DNA from: Pristionchus mayeri
Taxonomy: Eukaryota; Nematoda; Chromadorea; Rhabditida; Neodiplogasteridae
Length of the DNA stretch: 64,000 nt
Assembly (NCBI GenBank): GCA_036245805.1
Contig: BTRK01000004.1
Span: 44,976,907 to 45,040,906 of the forward strand
Direction: 5' to 3'
The translations under genes were made by a program, and so were the position numbers. The notes beneath the pieces were generated by a model. That model did not search any database and was not told where the DNA came from. It saw nothing but the letters and a program-made list of their open reading frames with translations. Numbering within the stretch: the first letter of the stretch is position 1; each line of letters opens with the position of its first letter. Of this stretch, positions 11,951 to 22,010 are shown in pieces.

Positions 11951-13237
11951 CTTGAACGTCCTGAACAATCACAGAAATCACAATAATCTTTAAAAAAATC
12001 GCAATAAAATTTGTGTGACAATTTTCGATCGAAGGGAGGACGAGAAATTCATAGAAATCACTGAAAGCATCACAGTATCGTATCGCGAACTCAACTCGAA
12101 ATGCCAGATCAGATATGGCTCTAGATGGGCTCATTTGCAATCATTCCAGAGAGCGTATTGCATCTTATATAATAGATTTGGGTCACCTGTCCCGAGGTCG
12201 CGTTCGATAACAAAAGAACAAAATAAAAGAGGGAGAGAGGACAGATGGAAAGAGTTTTGAATCGTGAGGAAGAAGAAAGGGAGATACCGGGTCAGGCAAT
12301 TGGGAGAACCAGTGGTGGAAGAGAACATCGACTGGGAGTTTGAAGGGCTGGTTTATTAAAGCCATGCAAGCATATTGTGAGGGGGGAGTGGGAGCGATAC
12401 GGGAGGGGTTAGTAGGCAAAGACGGTGCCTTTAGGGGGAGATTTTGGACCTCAAAAGGAGGCTGGATTATCTCCCGTATGACAGCCATATACATGAGGAT
12501 TACGAACTCAAAGAGAAGCGATCGGGATCATCCACGCCGAAAGAGCATAGTTAATCAACAGCTTGGGAAAAGTGTGGATGATAGAACAAAGTAGAGTTAG
12601 ATGAGTGAACCCCAGCCATACCTAGTATAAGGTGAGGTACCACCGACAGGATGGGTTCCTAATAATAATGCAAATAAATAATTAATTAAATTAGTAAAAG
12701 AAATACGAGCGAGCACACAGGTTTGGTTGGGACTAAGGAACTTAATGAGACGTGCTGATGCTCAGCAATAACGGAGTCTGGATATGGGCGGGAATTCGCT
12801 CTACGCTGAGCATGACTGTGATCACCTAGCAGGCTTTCCACGGGGGTACCACTGTCTTGTGAACGGGTCCATCACAGTCGGATGAGAGTGGAAGTGCTCA
12901 GTGGGAGCAGAGTGGTATGCGCTTTCACACTTAACTGACACTGGAAATGCCCAGTGGCGGCCTGGGGCGATACCGCAGGGTAACTTCTCCATGTGACAGG
13001 TGAGATAGCATGGGAAGGAGGATATTGAGATGAGGGCAAATGGTTAGAAAGAATGCAGAGTACACTTGAACACATATTAGGCGTTATTAGTATCTCAAGG
13101 ATTGGCTTCGCAAGAAATGATACTCATCATTCAGCGTGCTATCTCATTCGCCGGACCGGCGAGAGATTAGGCAAAATTAAGAGACGATCTAACATAAGGC
13201 AGATAACAAACATGAAGGGAAGCATACATCACCTGTG

Positions 13238-13334
13238 AGAGAGAGGATCTTACTCTCTCCTATTCTCATGCTCTCTCGCTTTCTCTAACCGACGAGAGAG
13301 TGTGCAAAACGAAGAGAGTCAGGAAATTACTCGG
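13238..13334. mobile_element. 93-bp palindromic MITE, degenerate copy
   Basis: It contains CTAACCGACGAGAGAGTGTG and AAGAGAGTCAGGAAATTACT. It occupies the same relative place as the copy in palindrome 1, so its insertion predates the duplication of the palindromes. Confidence 0.75.
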
Positions 13335-13978
13335 AGAGATTGCGGCGAGTTGAGAGTTGCACACAATCAATCTTCCTTCTGCGGTACCTCTCCTCGATCA
13401 ATCCGGCTTGAGAGCACGTTGAAAGATGAGAGTCAAGTTTTCTGATGCCCTCCACAGAGGTATTCGATTAATGTCGACTCATTCCACGCTTGCCCCTTTG
13501 TGTCATTGTCACCTATTCGATGTACTGCAAAGTTACCCTGCGGGATCACTGAAGGCTGCCACTGGGTAATTCCACTACCATGCCAATGGGAAAGCTCATC
13601 CCACTGTGTCCCACTGGGTAGTTCCGGTCTCACCCGACTAGGATGGGCACTTTCCCAAGGCAGTGGTATCCCTGTGGACAGCCTGCAAGGTGATCACAGG
13701 TAAACAGTCTCGCGTGAATTTCCGCCCATATCCAGACTCCGCCCATTATTGTCGTCAACCCATTCGTCTCATTCAGTTCATTAGTCCCAACGAAACCTGT
13801 GCGCCCGCTTTCATCTTGGTATTATTGTAATTTTTTTTAAACCTCTCGTGTTAGTTGTGTCTCACCCTATAATAGGTAAGGGTGAGTTTCATATTATCCA
13901 ATCCAACTTTGATTTCACCGCGGGCCAGTTCCCAAGCAGTTATTACACTGGGGTCTTTCGGCGTGGATGATCTTGATA

Positions 13979-14071
13979 GAGCAATCGCCTGACTCTCTTC
14001 AGTTTGCACGCTATCTTGTCTCTCTGACTGGCGAGAGAGCGTGCAAAATGAAGAGAGTCATACTATTGCTC
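13979..14071. mobile_element. 93-bp palindromic MITE
   Basis: It starts GAGCAATCGCCTGACTCTCT and ends with the inverse (GAGAGTCATACTATTGCTC). The near-complete hairpin has its centre at CTGACTGGCGAG. Absent from palindrome 1, so it inserted after the duplication. Confidence 0.85.
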
Positions 14072-14428
14072 TCTTGATCGCTTCTCTTTCATTTCATAAT
14101 CCTGCTTTCTATCATTGTCATGCAGAAGATAATCCAGTATCCTTTTGCGGTCCATAATCCTACCCTAAAGGTGTCCTCCTGGTCAATCTCTTAGCCCTTA
14201 AAGAAGGAGAGAAGGAGTGTCAGCAAAGATGAACTGTTGACGCTCTCATAACCATGACCTAGCTTTGCACAACCCAATGAGATTCTGAAAATTTTACATT
14301 CATATCTATATTTTGAACCGAGTTATCATTAGTTGGCCGGATGCCAAATGAGGCTTGTAGTGAAGGGACGTGCGGGAATTCAAATATCTTGAAAACATTT
14401 TTGAAAACATCTGTCAAAAACATTTTGC

Positions 14429-15048
14429 GGGAATCGAACCTGCAACCTACCGATCACATAGCGGCTGCTCGGGAGGGTGACATTTGCCAACCCGACTTTT
14501 TCCAAACAAGTCGCCGTTCGCTTGTAATTCGGCATAGCGACTTGGTAGTTGTTTCATTGTAATAAGTATGTCCTCTCCAAAAATTACATATGAAAGTCTT
14601 GCTACAAAGCGATCATGATTTTTACTCACCACCTACGTATAGGGGTTCATGGTCCAAAATCGTAATCGTGGTTTTGATTCGAAAAGCATGCTTAGATAAA
14701 CACCAAATGCCGTAACCAATCAATGATCATGTTACTTGGTTACAGTACTTACCGCTCTACTACAATATCGATTTGATACGGCATTTGGTGTTTATCTAAG
14801 CATGCTTTTCGACTCAAAATCACGATTTTAGGCCATGAACCCCTATACGTAGGTGGTGAGTAAAAATCATGATCGCTTTGTAGCAAGACTTGCATATGCA
14901 ATTTTAGGAGAGGACATACTTGTTACAATGAAACAACTACCAAGTCGCTATGCCGAATTACAAGCGAACGGCGACTTGTTTGGCAAATGTCGGTTTGGCA
15001 AATGTCACCCTCCCGGCTGCTCTACCACTGAGCTATCAACAGATGGTT
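14429..15048 (-). pseudogene. tRNA-like sequence split by a foldback insertion
   Basis: Right of the foldback, the minus strand reads a perfect A-box (TAGCTCAGTGGTAGAGC, 15033-15017). Left of it, the minus strand continues with an anticodon-like region and a B-box (GGTTCGATTCC, near 14440-14430). If the insert and one target copy are removed, the A-to-B spacing matches a standard tRNA. The anticodon stem and acceptor stem do not pair well, so it is a tRNA pseudogene or the head of a tRNA-derived SINE, not a working tRNA. The anticodon cannot be called. Confidence 0.7.
14471..15014. mobile_element. Foldback element with GGGAGGGTGAC ends inserted in tRNA-like DNA
   Basis: The termini GGGAGGGTGACATTTGCC are inverted at both ends, and the arms run about 240 bp each to a centre near 14.74 kb. 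The flanking direct repeat GGCTGCTC (14463-14470 and 15015-15022), extendable to 9 bases, is the target duplication. The terminus resembles the GGGGGGGTGAC end of the MULE at 17.9-22.2 kb, and 8-9 bp duplications fit Mutator-type transposition. Confidence 0.85.
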
Positions 15049-15525
15049 GTATATTCTCTTATCTCGCACTATGATCTTTGGATGGTGGGCTAGGCGATGG
15101 TTATGACAGCGTCAAAAGTTTAACTTTGCAAACACTCCTTCTTTAACATATCTCTTCCCTCCCCTCTACTTCTGTCTCTCGCTCTCGCTATCTCTATGTC
15201 TTTATTTCCCCCGCTCGGCAGGCGCGGTATCTAAGTCAGTGATCATGCTCGTTGTCTTTCCCCCAGTCGCATAATATTTCTCTCACTGAGTCTCAATTAT
15301 CAGAAATGTATCTGATTCTTCTCACTTTTTCATCTCTCTTCGATGCTCTTCATCTCTCTTCCTTCTCCATATTTCCCTTTTTTATCGAATACGACCTCGA
15401 GATATGTACTCTAGAAGATCGGAGACAGTGGCGCGAATTGTGACCTATCCTTGCTGATTTGACCCATATTTGCTACATAAATGTTGACATTACTGTAATT
15501 TTCATGAGTATTCAGGACACCCAAA

Positions 15526-16924
15526 ATGGATAATCTGCTCAAAGGATTGGCCGAAGCGGTTGAAGAAGCGGGAGAATGGTTGCAAGACTGTGGAAGAATG
15601 CAGAACTTCCGTGCTTTAATCATGGTCAGCTTGTTGAAATTCGCAATTTCCCCTATTTTCTGCCCTCACTAATAAGTGTTGTCTATATCCGCCAAGATCC
15701 ATATTTCCCTTTTTTTAAAGTGTACTACACCTCCAATGCAGTGAATCGCACTTTTAGCGCGAGATCGACACCGATGACCTGTTCAATGTGTCTGATGGTG
15801 TAGAAGAAGTAGAGGATGGAGACGAGGATGGCGACGTGGAGATGGACGATATGGAAGAATCCCCTCGCACCCAAGGAGATCGCGTTGCGTCAAAAGTAGG
15901 GTTTACCTTTTCAGGCGTTTCAAGCGTTCAGGCGCCTGTCTCTCGAAATGAAATGCTATTTCGCGCGCCTGAAACCTACCCGAAAATCGAAATACCAAAG
16001 GGGAAACCGTAGTCAAAAGCGGCTGAGGTGGTGAGGGAAGGAAGGAAGGAAAGATCTAATTTGGGTCTGGGTTTTTCTTTCCGTATATCCTAAGAAACGA
16101 GCGGTTGGTAGTGGGTGAAAATCTGACAATCATCGCCTATGACGACAAACAATCCGAGTTGGAGCAATGTTCGGGTTAACTTCACTTCTGAAGTTCACGT
16201 AGTCATTTGATCATTAAATAAAGAGTCATCTGATTAGCTTAAAATGTGAATTGAAGACGAGACCAAACAATACACGTAATTATAGCAGGAGAACGGAACA
16301 ATGGTGCGCGTGTTCAAGAAGGAAAATGTAGATGGAAATGCCCTCTTCAACGTATCTGAAGTGAGGGAGGTTGTTGAGATAGAAGAGGATAGAGAAGATG
16401 AACGAGTTGAGGTAGATGATACACGTTTTACAGTCTTGAACATGCTGCATGGAAACCCAGGCAGAATTCTTATACTGACATTAAAGTGTAACTTTGTAGA
16501 CTTCTACTGCCCAAGACGAAATGGAAGCGGATCGACATGATTCCTCGTCAGAGGTATTGAATAAGTAACCTTCGCCTATCCCACCCTTCTGATTCGGAGA
16601 AATGAAAATAATAAGTCAGCAAATGATACACGTTTGTTGTGGACCACAACATTTGTTGTTGACCATAACTTGTGGTATCATCGAATTTATAACTCAAAGA
16701 TTATTTTAGCTAATGCTTTAGCACATAATTTGTATATGATAGCACGTGGAAACAGACAGAAAAAAAACTATAATTTATTGTAGCAGAATTCGGATGAAGG
16801 AGATTTGAGTGACGAAGAGGAAGAAATTAGTGATGAACAGGAATGTGAAGAAAGAGAGGAGAATGGAAAAGGAGGAGAAGTGAATCATGAATTCGAATCA
16901 ATCAATGAAACCGCAAGAGTCGAG
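15526..16924 (+). CDS. Family X copy 4, five acidic 5' exons (3' half missing)
   Basis: Exons 15526-15624 (MDNLLKGLAEAVEEAGEWLQ), 15758-15895, 16289-16411, 16500-16553 and 16787-16924 are all phase 0 at both borders and join into about 184 residues. They comprise the N-terminal helix and a very long Glu/Asp-rich tract (NSDEGDLSDEEEEISDEQE). The exon starting NSDEGDLSDEE corresponds to the third exon of the other copies; the two exons before it are extra. No exon for the conserved C-terminal domain is seen before the MULE begins at 17945, so the copy is truncated or rearranged. Function unknown. Confidence 0.6.
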
Positions 16925-17944
16925 GTAGATGATAAGCATTTTATCTTTATTATGGTATAGAATATAATCAAAAATTAGTTACTACAGCCAAGTCCGATCA
17001 TGTCTACCCTTATATTGATGTTACATCGTTTTAACTTAGTTATTCGACCCGGCATAGCATTCTTATATTTTGCTAGCATACCTTTTGAAGTGTAGTATCA
17101 GGTTGTCAGGAAAGTAATTGTAGATTTTCGAATTTTCGATTCTGAGAAATCCCGTTCTTTGTTTCCTCCTGATTATCATATTGATGTTTATACTCTTTGA
17201 GTACTTGGATACTCTTTCCATCGCACATTTGTTCAAGCCTTTCCGTTTGGTATTGAGGATGCAGATTGAAGTCAAAAATATGTTAATGCAGAGGTGCACT
17301 AATATCATTTTGCCCCAGCAATCCATGGTGAACTAAGATATGGCAATTTTGTGTCATGTGCGAAAAGTAAGCAAATCACAATGCAACATATCACTCTGAT
17401 CCGTAACGAAAGGTCTGTCTGAAAATACAGTCATTTTTGGAATTGCCCCTTACGGAACGTCATCATAAATGCTTGAACTGAGCTTGTACCCGTAACAATA
17501 AACTTATGGAAACCAAATGCAGTAAAACTAAAAACACCTTTCGTGCTCAGCTTAAAATTTCATTTATATGTGTTTGCAATACTTCTGTCAACACATGCAG
17601 CTTTCACCAACCTGAAGCTGAAATTTGAACGTCGAAATTCGACTATATGCTAACTTCCTGATTCCAGCATTGGTGAAAAGTCCTAACTTCTGTGGTTACA
17701 TGTTAGAGCTACTCTTTATCTACCAGTATTCGGCTGGGCTAAGTCAAGGGATACCTTACTTTTGAGGAAATGTATTCATTCACCGTACACCAAAAGTCGA
17801 AATTTTGGATATGTTGACCATTATTAAACAATCCTGAAAATCTATGTTTTCTAAACGTAGAAAAGGCGAGAGTTGAAATTTTTTCAGTAATAGGTAGCTC
17901 CATAGTGTAACATAGAAGCGCACTTATGGAGAAGACAGTCTGAA
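16925..17944. other. No gene recognised between X copy 4 and the MULE
   Basis: AT-rich sequence with short open frames only. I looked for the X C-terminal motifs on the plus strand and did not find them. Confidence 0.4.
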
Positions 17945-19032
17945 TGGGGGGGGTGACGAAACGGCAACGACAAAACGATAACACGGCTTATTTACGACAA
18001 AACGGCAACGACATAACGACAAGCGACAAAACGGCAACGGAACATAACTCAATGGGGAGTTGTCCTAGAACATCGGGAGTGGTCTGTATCTTATCAGTGT
18101 ATTTTCCCCGTTATTATCAATAACATGATCTTTGATCTTTTGGGAGTCGACGACAGAACGGCAACGAGCCATAACACCACTCAGAATCATCCCACAGCTC
18201 TCGGATCGGTACCAATCGATTGCTAATGATCTGATCTATCCATTCTACATCTGATCTTTGATCTTTGGTCAACTGACGACAAAACGGCAACGAGCCATAA
18301 CATCACTCAAAATCATCCCACAGCTCTCGGATCGGTACCAATCGATTGCTAATGATCTGATCTATCCATTCTACATCTGATCTTTGATCTTTCGTCAACT
18401 GACGACAAAACGGCAATAATTCCGAGTAATATGCAAGCTTGCACATGAGCGTGCTTTTTACTCTTCCCCCTTTTCGAGTTGTTTTTTGATCTCTATACAC
18501 AGCATTCTGACTCGACAGAAAAGGGAGCTGAGTCGAACTGCAATGAGTATACTTGAAATCCTTCTGAAACATAAAATCTCCCTCCGTGAATCGCTCTCTC
18601 GGTGACGGAACTGACCATGCTGATTTGTGTTTCACTCCAACTATGAGACGCAAAAGTGTTCAGAGTGATCAAATTGGGGGCATTGTTTTATGTTTCAGAG
18701 GATTCCCAAATATTGAAGATCTTTCAAACAGCCTATTTGCAGTTCGGGTTTTCGCGGGAAAATTCAAAATATTAATCCCTTTGTCTACCCTTATCTGGAG
18801 AGAACAATGGGGGTCAGAACGCTGTGTATATGTTCATAGAATATTTTGCTTAAAACAATTACACATTTCCTGGTCTTAATTTATTTGTATAACACTTCTC
18901 GGATTATCAAAGAGTAAATGGGATGAAAATGATGCATTAGTTCTTCTGATTCAACATCAAAACAATATAAATTTCGAACATAATTTCACAAAATATCTTC
19001 CTATTTACTCTAGTATATGCGCAACTTCAAAA

Positions 19033-20953
19033 TTATGAATAATGTGGAAATGACTTCAGAATGGAGTGCAAATATGGGTTGACAATGCAATAATATGGTC
19101 TACGATGGATTGACCCATGCGGCCATTTGAGACAGCATCTACGCGTATGGCGTCTAGTCACCTGGTCACTTTGCGGGTATGCCTGAGCAATTGTGAGCTG
19201 CTGCAGCCTGGCCGTTTCATGCTTGGCAATGTTTATCATGTTCGAGTAGAATTGCCGCCACTTTTTGAGCAGCTGAATCCGCTGGGGCAGACTACAAGAA
19301 AAAAATGTTTAAAAATCCATGACTATGCCTTACCTGCAGCTTACTGTTGAATGACTCAATTGTAGAGTTTCCAATCTGCATTTTCGCAAGAACTCGATCA
19401 TGAATTGACCATGTTTGGGGGGGATACATCGGAGAAACCCGTACACCATTGGGAGCCTTCACCCCAACATAGGTTCTTTCGAAATATTCGTACAGATCTG
19501 CAAAATTCAAAAAAAAACCACACAATACGTTCCCTACTTACCCTCGACCTTGACATATCTAGCAGCCGAAATTATAGGATAAAAATAATCTAGCGCTTCA
19601 TTTTTCAATTCTTCGAAGTACGAAGGAATATCGTTCGCATGGACAAGGCTCAACGCCATGAGGCCTTTGAAGTATCGCTTTGTCCTGGGCGCACTATAGA
19701 AATCGGTCAGTTTCAAAGACTGAAATAAATTCGATAACGTTCATGTTCAACTAATAGTTCTAACTTGAATTTTGCGGAAAACTGCCTGGTAGAGATGAAA
19801 TGCACAACGAGAAATTGCAGTGGTGGGGGAAACGTTAAGGAATCCACTCGACAATGCATTCTCAAAATCTAAAGCAAGCACTCAAATTAGCTGCCAAATA
19901 AGCATATACTAGCCACAAGAAAGAGTCAACGGCGAGGGAACGCCTTGTGCATTCAACCATGCAAATACATTCTCATATGTCGCTGTTGTCTACGAGGAAA
20001 GAAAGGCATACAGGCAAGGAGTGAGAAGGTGATCTTCCTAATTAGTTCAAAATAAATATCTAGGAAAAGAATTTCAAAATGCAACCTGTACTCCCACAAT
20101 GAGGATCTGTGCAAAATCGTGTGGAGCTGCGAAGAAGGTGCCGTCAGCGCTCCAATCGGGCACTGTGCGAAGCAGTCTCAGGCCTATCAAAAGATTAAAT
20201 AAATTTCATAATAATATTATTTTCAAAGAATATATTATGGGGAAGCAAAACACTACCTGCATCACTGAGTAGAATTTTGAGCGCTCCCGCATCCCCTTTG
20301 CGAAATAGATGACAATTATCTTCTCGAAGGAATGTAATATCTGTAAGAGTTTAATGAATCACAGCAATTGAATTTCCTTGCTCGAGTTATTAAAAAGGTA
20401 AGGCTTATGAGATGATCAACCTACCGAATTTGGATGCGTCTAATGTAGCAGGCCAGACTTTGATCCCCCGGACTTCCACACTTCTCTGTACCGATCTGAT
20501 AATTGCCGGTGCATTTAAATGGGGCTTCAGGTGCGGCGGCGCATTGATGACATTGCTTTTGATCACATCGGCAGTAGATATTCCGATTTTTCTGTCGTCT
20601 TGTGCCTTCTTGCGTACATTGCGAATCTGAAAACGAGTATTTCCGCAAGGAAATATGTAAATTAAAATAAATATTACCTCGTCTCCGTGATCTGGCGGAA
20701 GATGAACCGGCTTATGGTCATTGTAGATTGTCAATTTCCCGTTGATCATCTTTGCCTTGCCGGCGCATTTGTACGTCAAGCATCTTAAATCTTTCGTTAA
20801 AAGAATACTCTGAACCATTCTTAAGACACGGACAAAAATAGAAGGTAAATAATTACCGGTACAGCTGCTGCCCGCTTTTATCGACATGATATTTTCGATA
20901 TTCGAATCCTCCATCGTCAATTTGCCCTTGTTGCTAACAGAAGCATTAGCCAT
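19033..20953 (-). CDS. MULE transposase with FLYWCH-like zinc finger
   Basis: About nine exons read from 20953 down to 19033. An N-terminal zinc finger of FLYWCH/WRKY-GCM1 style is seen (CLTYKCAGKAK with HKPVHLPPD). Then follow MULE core motifs: WSADGTFFAAPHDF (first catalytic Asp), DFENAL (second Asp) with ISRCAFHLYQAVFRKIQ, a helical stretch (RYFKGLMALSLVHANDIPSY), YEYFERTYVG, and the C-terminal TWSIHDRVLAKMQIGNSTIE followed by RIQLLKKWRQFYSNM. The family cuts and pastes Mutator elements in the nucleus. The junction before DFENAL needs a GC donor (TGTG|GCTAGT) to keep the Asp codon. No internal stop was needed in the joined exons, so the element may be autonomous. The acceptor for the last exon is taken as CCCCAG, which restores the family motif. 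Confidence 0.8.
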
Positions 20954-21254
20954 CGTGATTACCTTTAAATTAAATATGAATAATTAAAAGTATTAAAAAA
21001 TCAAAAAAGCAAACAAAAATACAACTAAATTCGACATATGTTCAATGTGAAACAAGTTAAAACGTGTTTTGGAATCGATCGAGTCGATCGATATGCACTT
21101 GGCTACACCGTAACCTCAACAAACGTGCTCAAATTTTTAAAAAAACTTCAAGAAAATGTTTCTTTATATATCACCAAATATATTGTTCATTTTGCTCGGC
21201 ATTGATAATAAATGAGAGGAATCTTGTTTTCATTACATTAACTCAATTATGTCT

Positions 21255-22010
21255 CGTTGCCGTTTTGTCGTCAGTTGACCAAAGATCAAAGATCAGATGT
21301 AGAATGGATAGATCAGATCATTAGCTATCGATTGGTTCCGATCCGAGAGCTGTGGGATGATTTTGAGTGATGTTATGGCTCGTTGCCGTTTTGTCGTCAG
21401 TTGACCAAAGATCAAAGATCAGATGTAGAATGGATAGATCAGATCATTAGCTATCGATTGGTGCCGATCCGAGAGCTGTGGGATGATTTTGAGTGATGTT
21501 ATGGTTCGTTGCCGTTTTGTCGTCAGTTGACCAAAGATCAAAGATCAGATGTAGAATGGGTAGATCAGATCATTAGCAATCGATTGATACCGATCCGAGA
21601 GCTGTGGGATGATTTTGAGTGATGTTATGGCTCGTTGCCGTTTTGTCGTCAGTTGACCAAAGATCAAAGATCAGATGTAGAATGGGTAGATCAGATCATT
21701 AGCAATCGATTGATACCGATCCGAGAGCTGTGGGATGATTTTGAGTGATGTTATGGCTCGTTGCCGTTTTGTCGTCAGTTGACCAAAGATCAAAGATCAG
21801 ATGTAGAATGGATAGATCAGATCATTAGCTATCGATTGGTGCCGATCCGAGAGCTGTGGGATGATTTTGAGTGATGTTATGGCTCGTTGCCGTTTTGTCG
21901 TCAGTTGACCAAAGATCAAAGATCAGATGTAGAATGGATAGATCAGATCATTAGCAATCGATTGATACCGATCCGAGAGCTGTGGGATGATTCTGAGTGA
22001 TGTTATGGCT
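21255..22010. repeat. Six tandem 126-bp repeats in the right MULE TIR
   Basis: CGTTGCCGTTTTGTCGTCAG recurs at 21255, 21381, 21507, 21633, 21759, 21885 and (partial unit) 22011, each exactly 126 bp apart. Variants alternate (CATTAGCTATCG against CATTAGCAATCG). The opposite end of the transposon has only two units, at about 18150-18415. Confidence 0.95.

Larger units (their letters stand above)
11608..15895. repeat. Large palindrome 2 with divergent family X heads
   Basis: It is homologous to palindrome 1: X exons at both ends point outward, the TGGTATCC/ATTCCACT blocks lie at about 12800-13010 and 13500-13700, and a 93-bp MITE sits near the centre. The distance between start codons is 3576 bp. 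Subtracting the foldback at 14471-15014 with its target duplication and the extra MITE at 13979-14071 gives close to the 2.9 kb of palindrome 1. The two palindromes are thus duplicates of one ancestral unit. Confidence 0.8.

Noticed and set aside
14429..15048. Functional tRNA gene
   Set aside because: It is interrupted by a 544-bp insertion, and its stems do not pair well even when the insert is removed in thought.
18303..18653. Minus-strand 116-residue frame at the left MULE end
   Set aside because: Half of it is terminal-repeat sequence, and it has none of the transposase or accessory-protein motifs. It may be read-through of the TIR.
21255..22010. Regularly spaced repeats that superficially resemble a CRISPR array
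   Set aside because: The whole 126-bp unit is repeated with no unique spacers, lies inside a MULE end, and the genome is eukaryotic.
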